6,083 bases of DNA from assembly GCA_022704925.1 (NCBI GenBank), contig JAKJFK010000108.1:1-6083 (forward strand), read 5' to 3'. Under the pieces are notes generated by a model. That model searched no databases, was not told the DNA's origin, and saw only the letters and a list, made by a program, of their open reading frames with translations. Source of the DNA: a candidate division TA06 bacterium. Its GTDB lineage: Bacteria > Ratteibacteria > UBA8468 > MWAK01. Numbering within the stretch: the first letter of the stretch is position 1; each line of letters starts with the position of its first letter. A program made the position numbers and the translations under genes. Below are positions 5,355 to 6,083 of the stretch, piece by piece.

Positions 5355-6083
5355 ATGAAAAAAAGAATAAACAAATGGTTGCGGATATCGGTGCTGACCT
5401 GCCTGGCCGCGGGCGTGATCGGACTGGGCCGGCCGGCCGCCGCGGCCGCCGGCAATCTCAACCAGAAGACGGAAGGCAGCCGCCGGATCGTGGAGGGAGA
5501 TTTCTTTCGCATCACCTGGGACGGCCGCCAGGGCGGCCAGATCTCGGAGATACTCCTGCACGACGGCATTGCCTGGCGGTCAATCCTCCCGAAAGGGGCG
5601 GCCCTGCCGGCCCTGGAGATCGTCAGCGGCGGTAAAAAATACACCCTGGCCGGCGATACCGGGGCGAGTTTCCGGGCCGGGACGGCCGACCAGAGCGGCG
5701 AAGAGATACAATTCACCTTCGCCGGGGAACTGAAGGGGCCGGACGGAACCGCCCCGGGCGTGAGCGCCCGGCAGGCCTTCACGCTCCACCGCAACGGGGT
5801 GCTCTTCTGCGACCTGGAACTGAAGTTCAACCGGGCCCTGGCGGTCGAGGCGGCCAGCCTGGGCCTCCGGCTGGACAAGAGCGCCCAGCCGACGCTGCGA
5901 CGGGAGAAGGTTACCCGGCACGGCCTGATCCTCTGGTCCGGGGACGCCCCGAAGTGGGAACCGGTCAAGGCCGTCCGCTACCCGGACCCTTATGTCCTCT
6001 TCTCGCTGGCCGACGAGGCCGGCGGCCGCCCCTGGACCAACCACGTTGACTTCTGGGTCGAAGGCCGGGATGCCCTCGGCGGG
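5355..6083 (+). CDS. Secreted, predicted beta-rich protein, possibly carbohydrate-active (C-terminus beyond window)
   Basis: The frame stays open to the right edge, giving 243 visible residues. Residues 1-32 are a Sec signal peptide: MKKRINKWLR, the hydrophobic stretch ISVLTCLAAGVIGLG, then an alanine-rich cleavage region. The mature part is rich in predicted beta strands: FFRITWDGRQGGQISEILL, AWRSILPKG, LPALEIVSGGKKYTLA, EIQFTFAGELKG, RQAFTLHRNGVLFCDLELKF, VEAASLGLRL. A chain opening with F.I.WD...GG.I.EI.L and then paired strands resembles the super-sandwich or galactose-mutarotase-like domains found in many extracellular polysaccharide lyases and glycoside hydrolases. This is fold-level inference only: no catalytic residues can be named, and the rest of the protein is outside the window. 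It lies 211 bp after ypfJ, on the same strand, probably with its own promoter or by read-through. I do not recognise a named family. Confidence 0.85.
   Translation, partial: MKKRINKWLRISVLTCLAAGVIGLGRPAAAAAGNLNQKTEGSRRIVEGDFFRITWDGRQGGQISEILLHDGIAWRSILPKGAALPALEIVSGGKKYTLAGDTGASFRAGTADQSGEEIQFTFAGELKGPDGTAPGVSARQAFTLHRNGVLFCDLELKFNRALAVEAASLGLRLDKSAQPTLRREKVTRHGLILWSGDAPKWEPVKAVRYPDPYVLFSLADEAGGRPWTNHVDFWVEGRDALGG

Noticed and set aside
5106-5561. Minus-strand open frames over the ypfJ end, the spacer and the right-edge gene
   Set aside because: There is no ribosome binding site, domain or signal. They overlap the signal peptide region of the plus-strand gene, which has a good Shine-Dalgarno.

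Overview
This is a GC-rich window (strong G/C preference at third codon positions) from a bacterium I cannot place to phylum. Shine-Dalgarno sequences are strong (AAGGAGGTG, GGAGG), promoters look sigma70-like, and three of the six gene products carry Sec-type signal peptides. The gene set (DUF3142, a CGPFFP-type secreted protein, a DUF1284-like protein, an HpcH/HpaI aldolase and a YpfJ-type metallopeptidase) would fit an environmental or metagenome-assembled genome. The YpfJ homologue has no cysteines at all, which weakly hints at an anaerobic or reducing habitat.

Layout. The left 2.6 kb is a minus-strand operon. A DUF3142 protein (GTG start at 2618) is followed, with an ATGA start/stop overlap, by a large secreted protein of unknown function that begins at 1851 and runs off the left edge. 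From 2619 to 2846 lies a divergent control region with two TTGACA -35 boxes facing away from each other. The right half is all plus strand. It holds a DUF1284-like Cys/His protein (2847-3335) that ends inside an intrinsic terminator, an HpcH/HpaI-family aldolase (3449-4201), a YpfJ-like membrane-anchored zinc metallopeptidase (4283-5143), and a secreted, apparently all-beta protein (from 5355) that runs off the right edge. The two edge genes and the GTG start are easy to miss because neither edge gene has both ends inside the window.

How the genes may work together. The DUF3142/CGPFFP pair is almost certainly co-expressed and both products are predicted to be exported, so a shared envelope or extracellular role is a reasonable inference; no substrate can be read from the sequence. 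The DUF1284-like gene appears to be its own short transcription unit. The aldolase and ypfJ genes are 81 bp apart, with a strong GC hairpin between them that has no U-tract, so they may be partly co-transcribed. I see no shared pathway linking the aldolase to its neighbours. There is no mobile element, CRISPR array, tRNA or rRNA, and no stretch over 300 bp without a gene.
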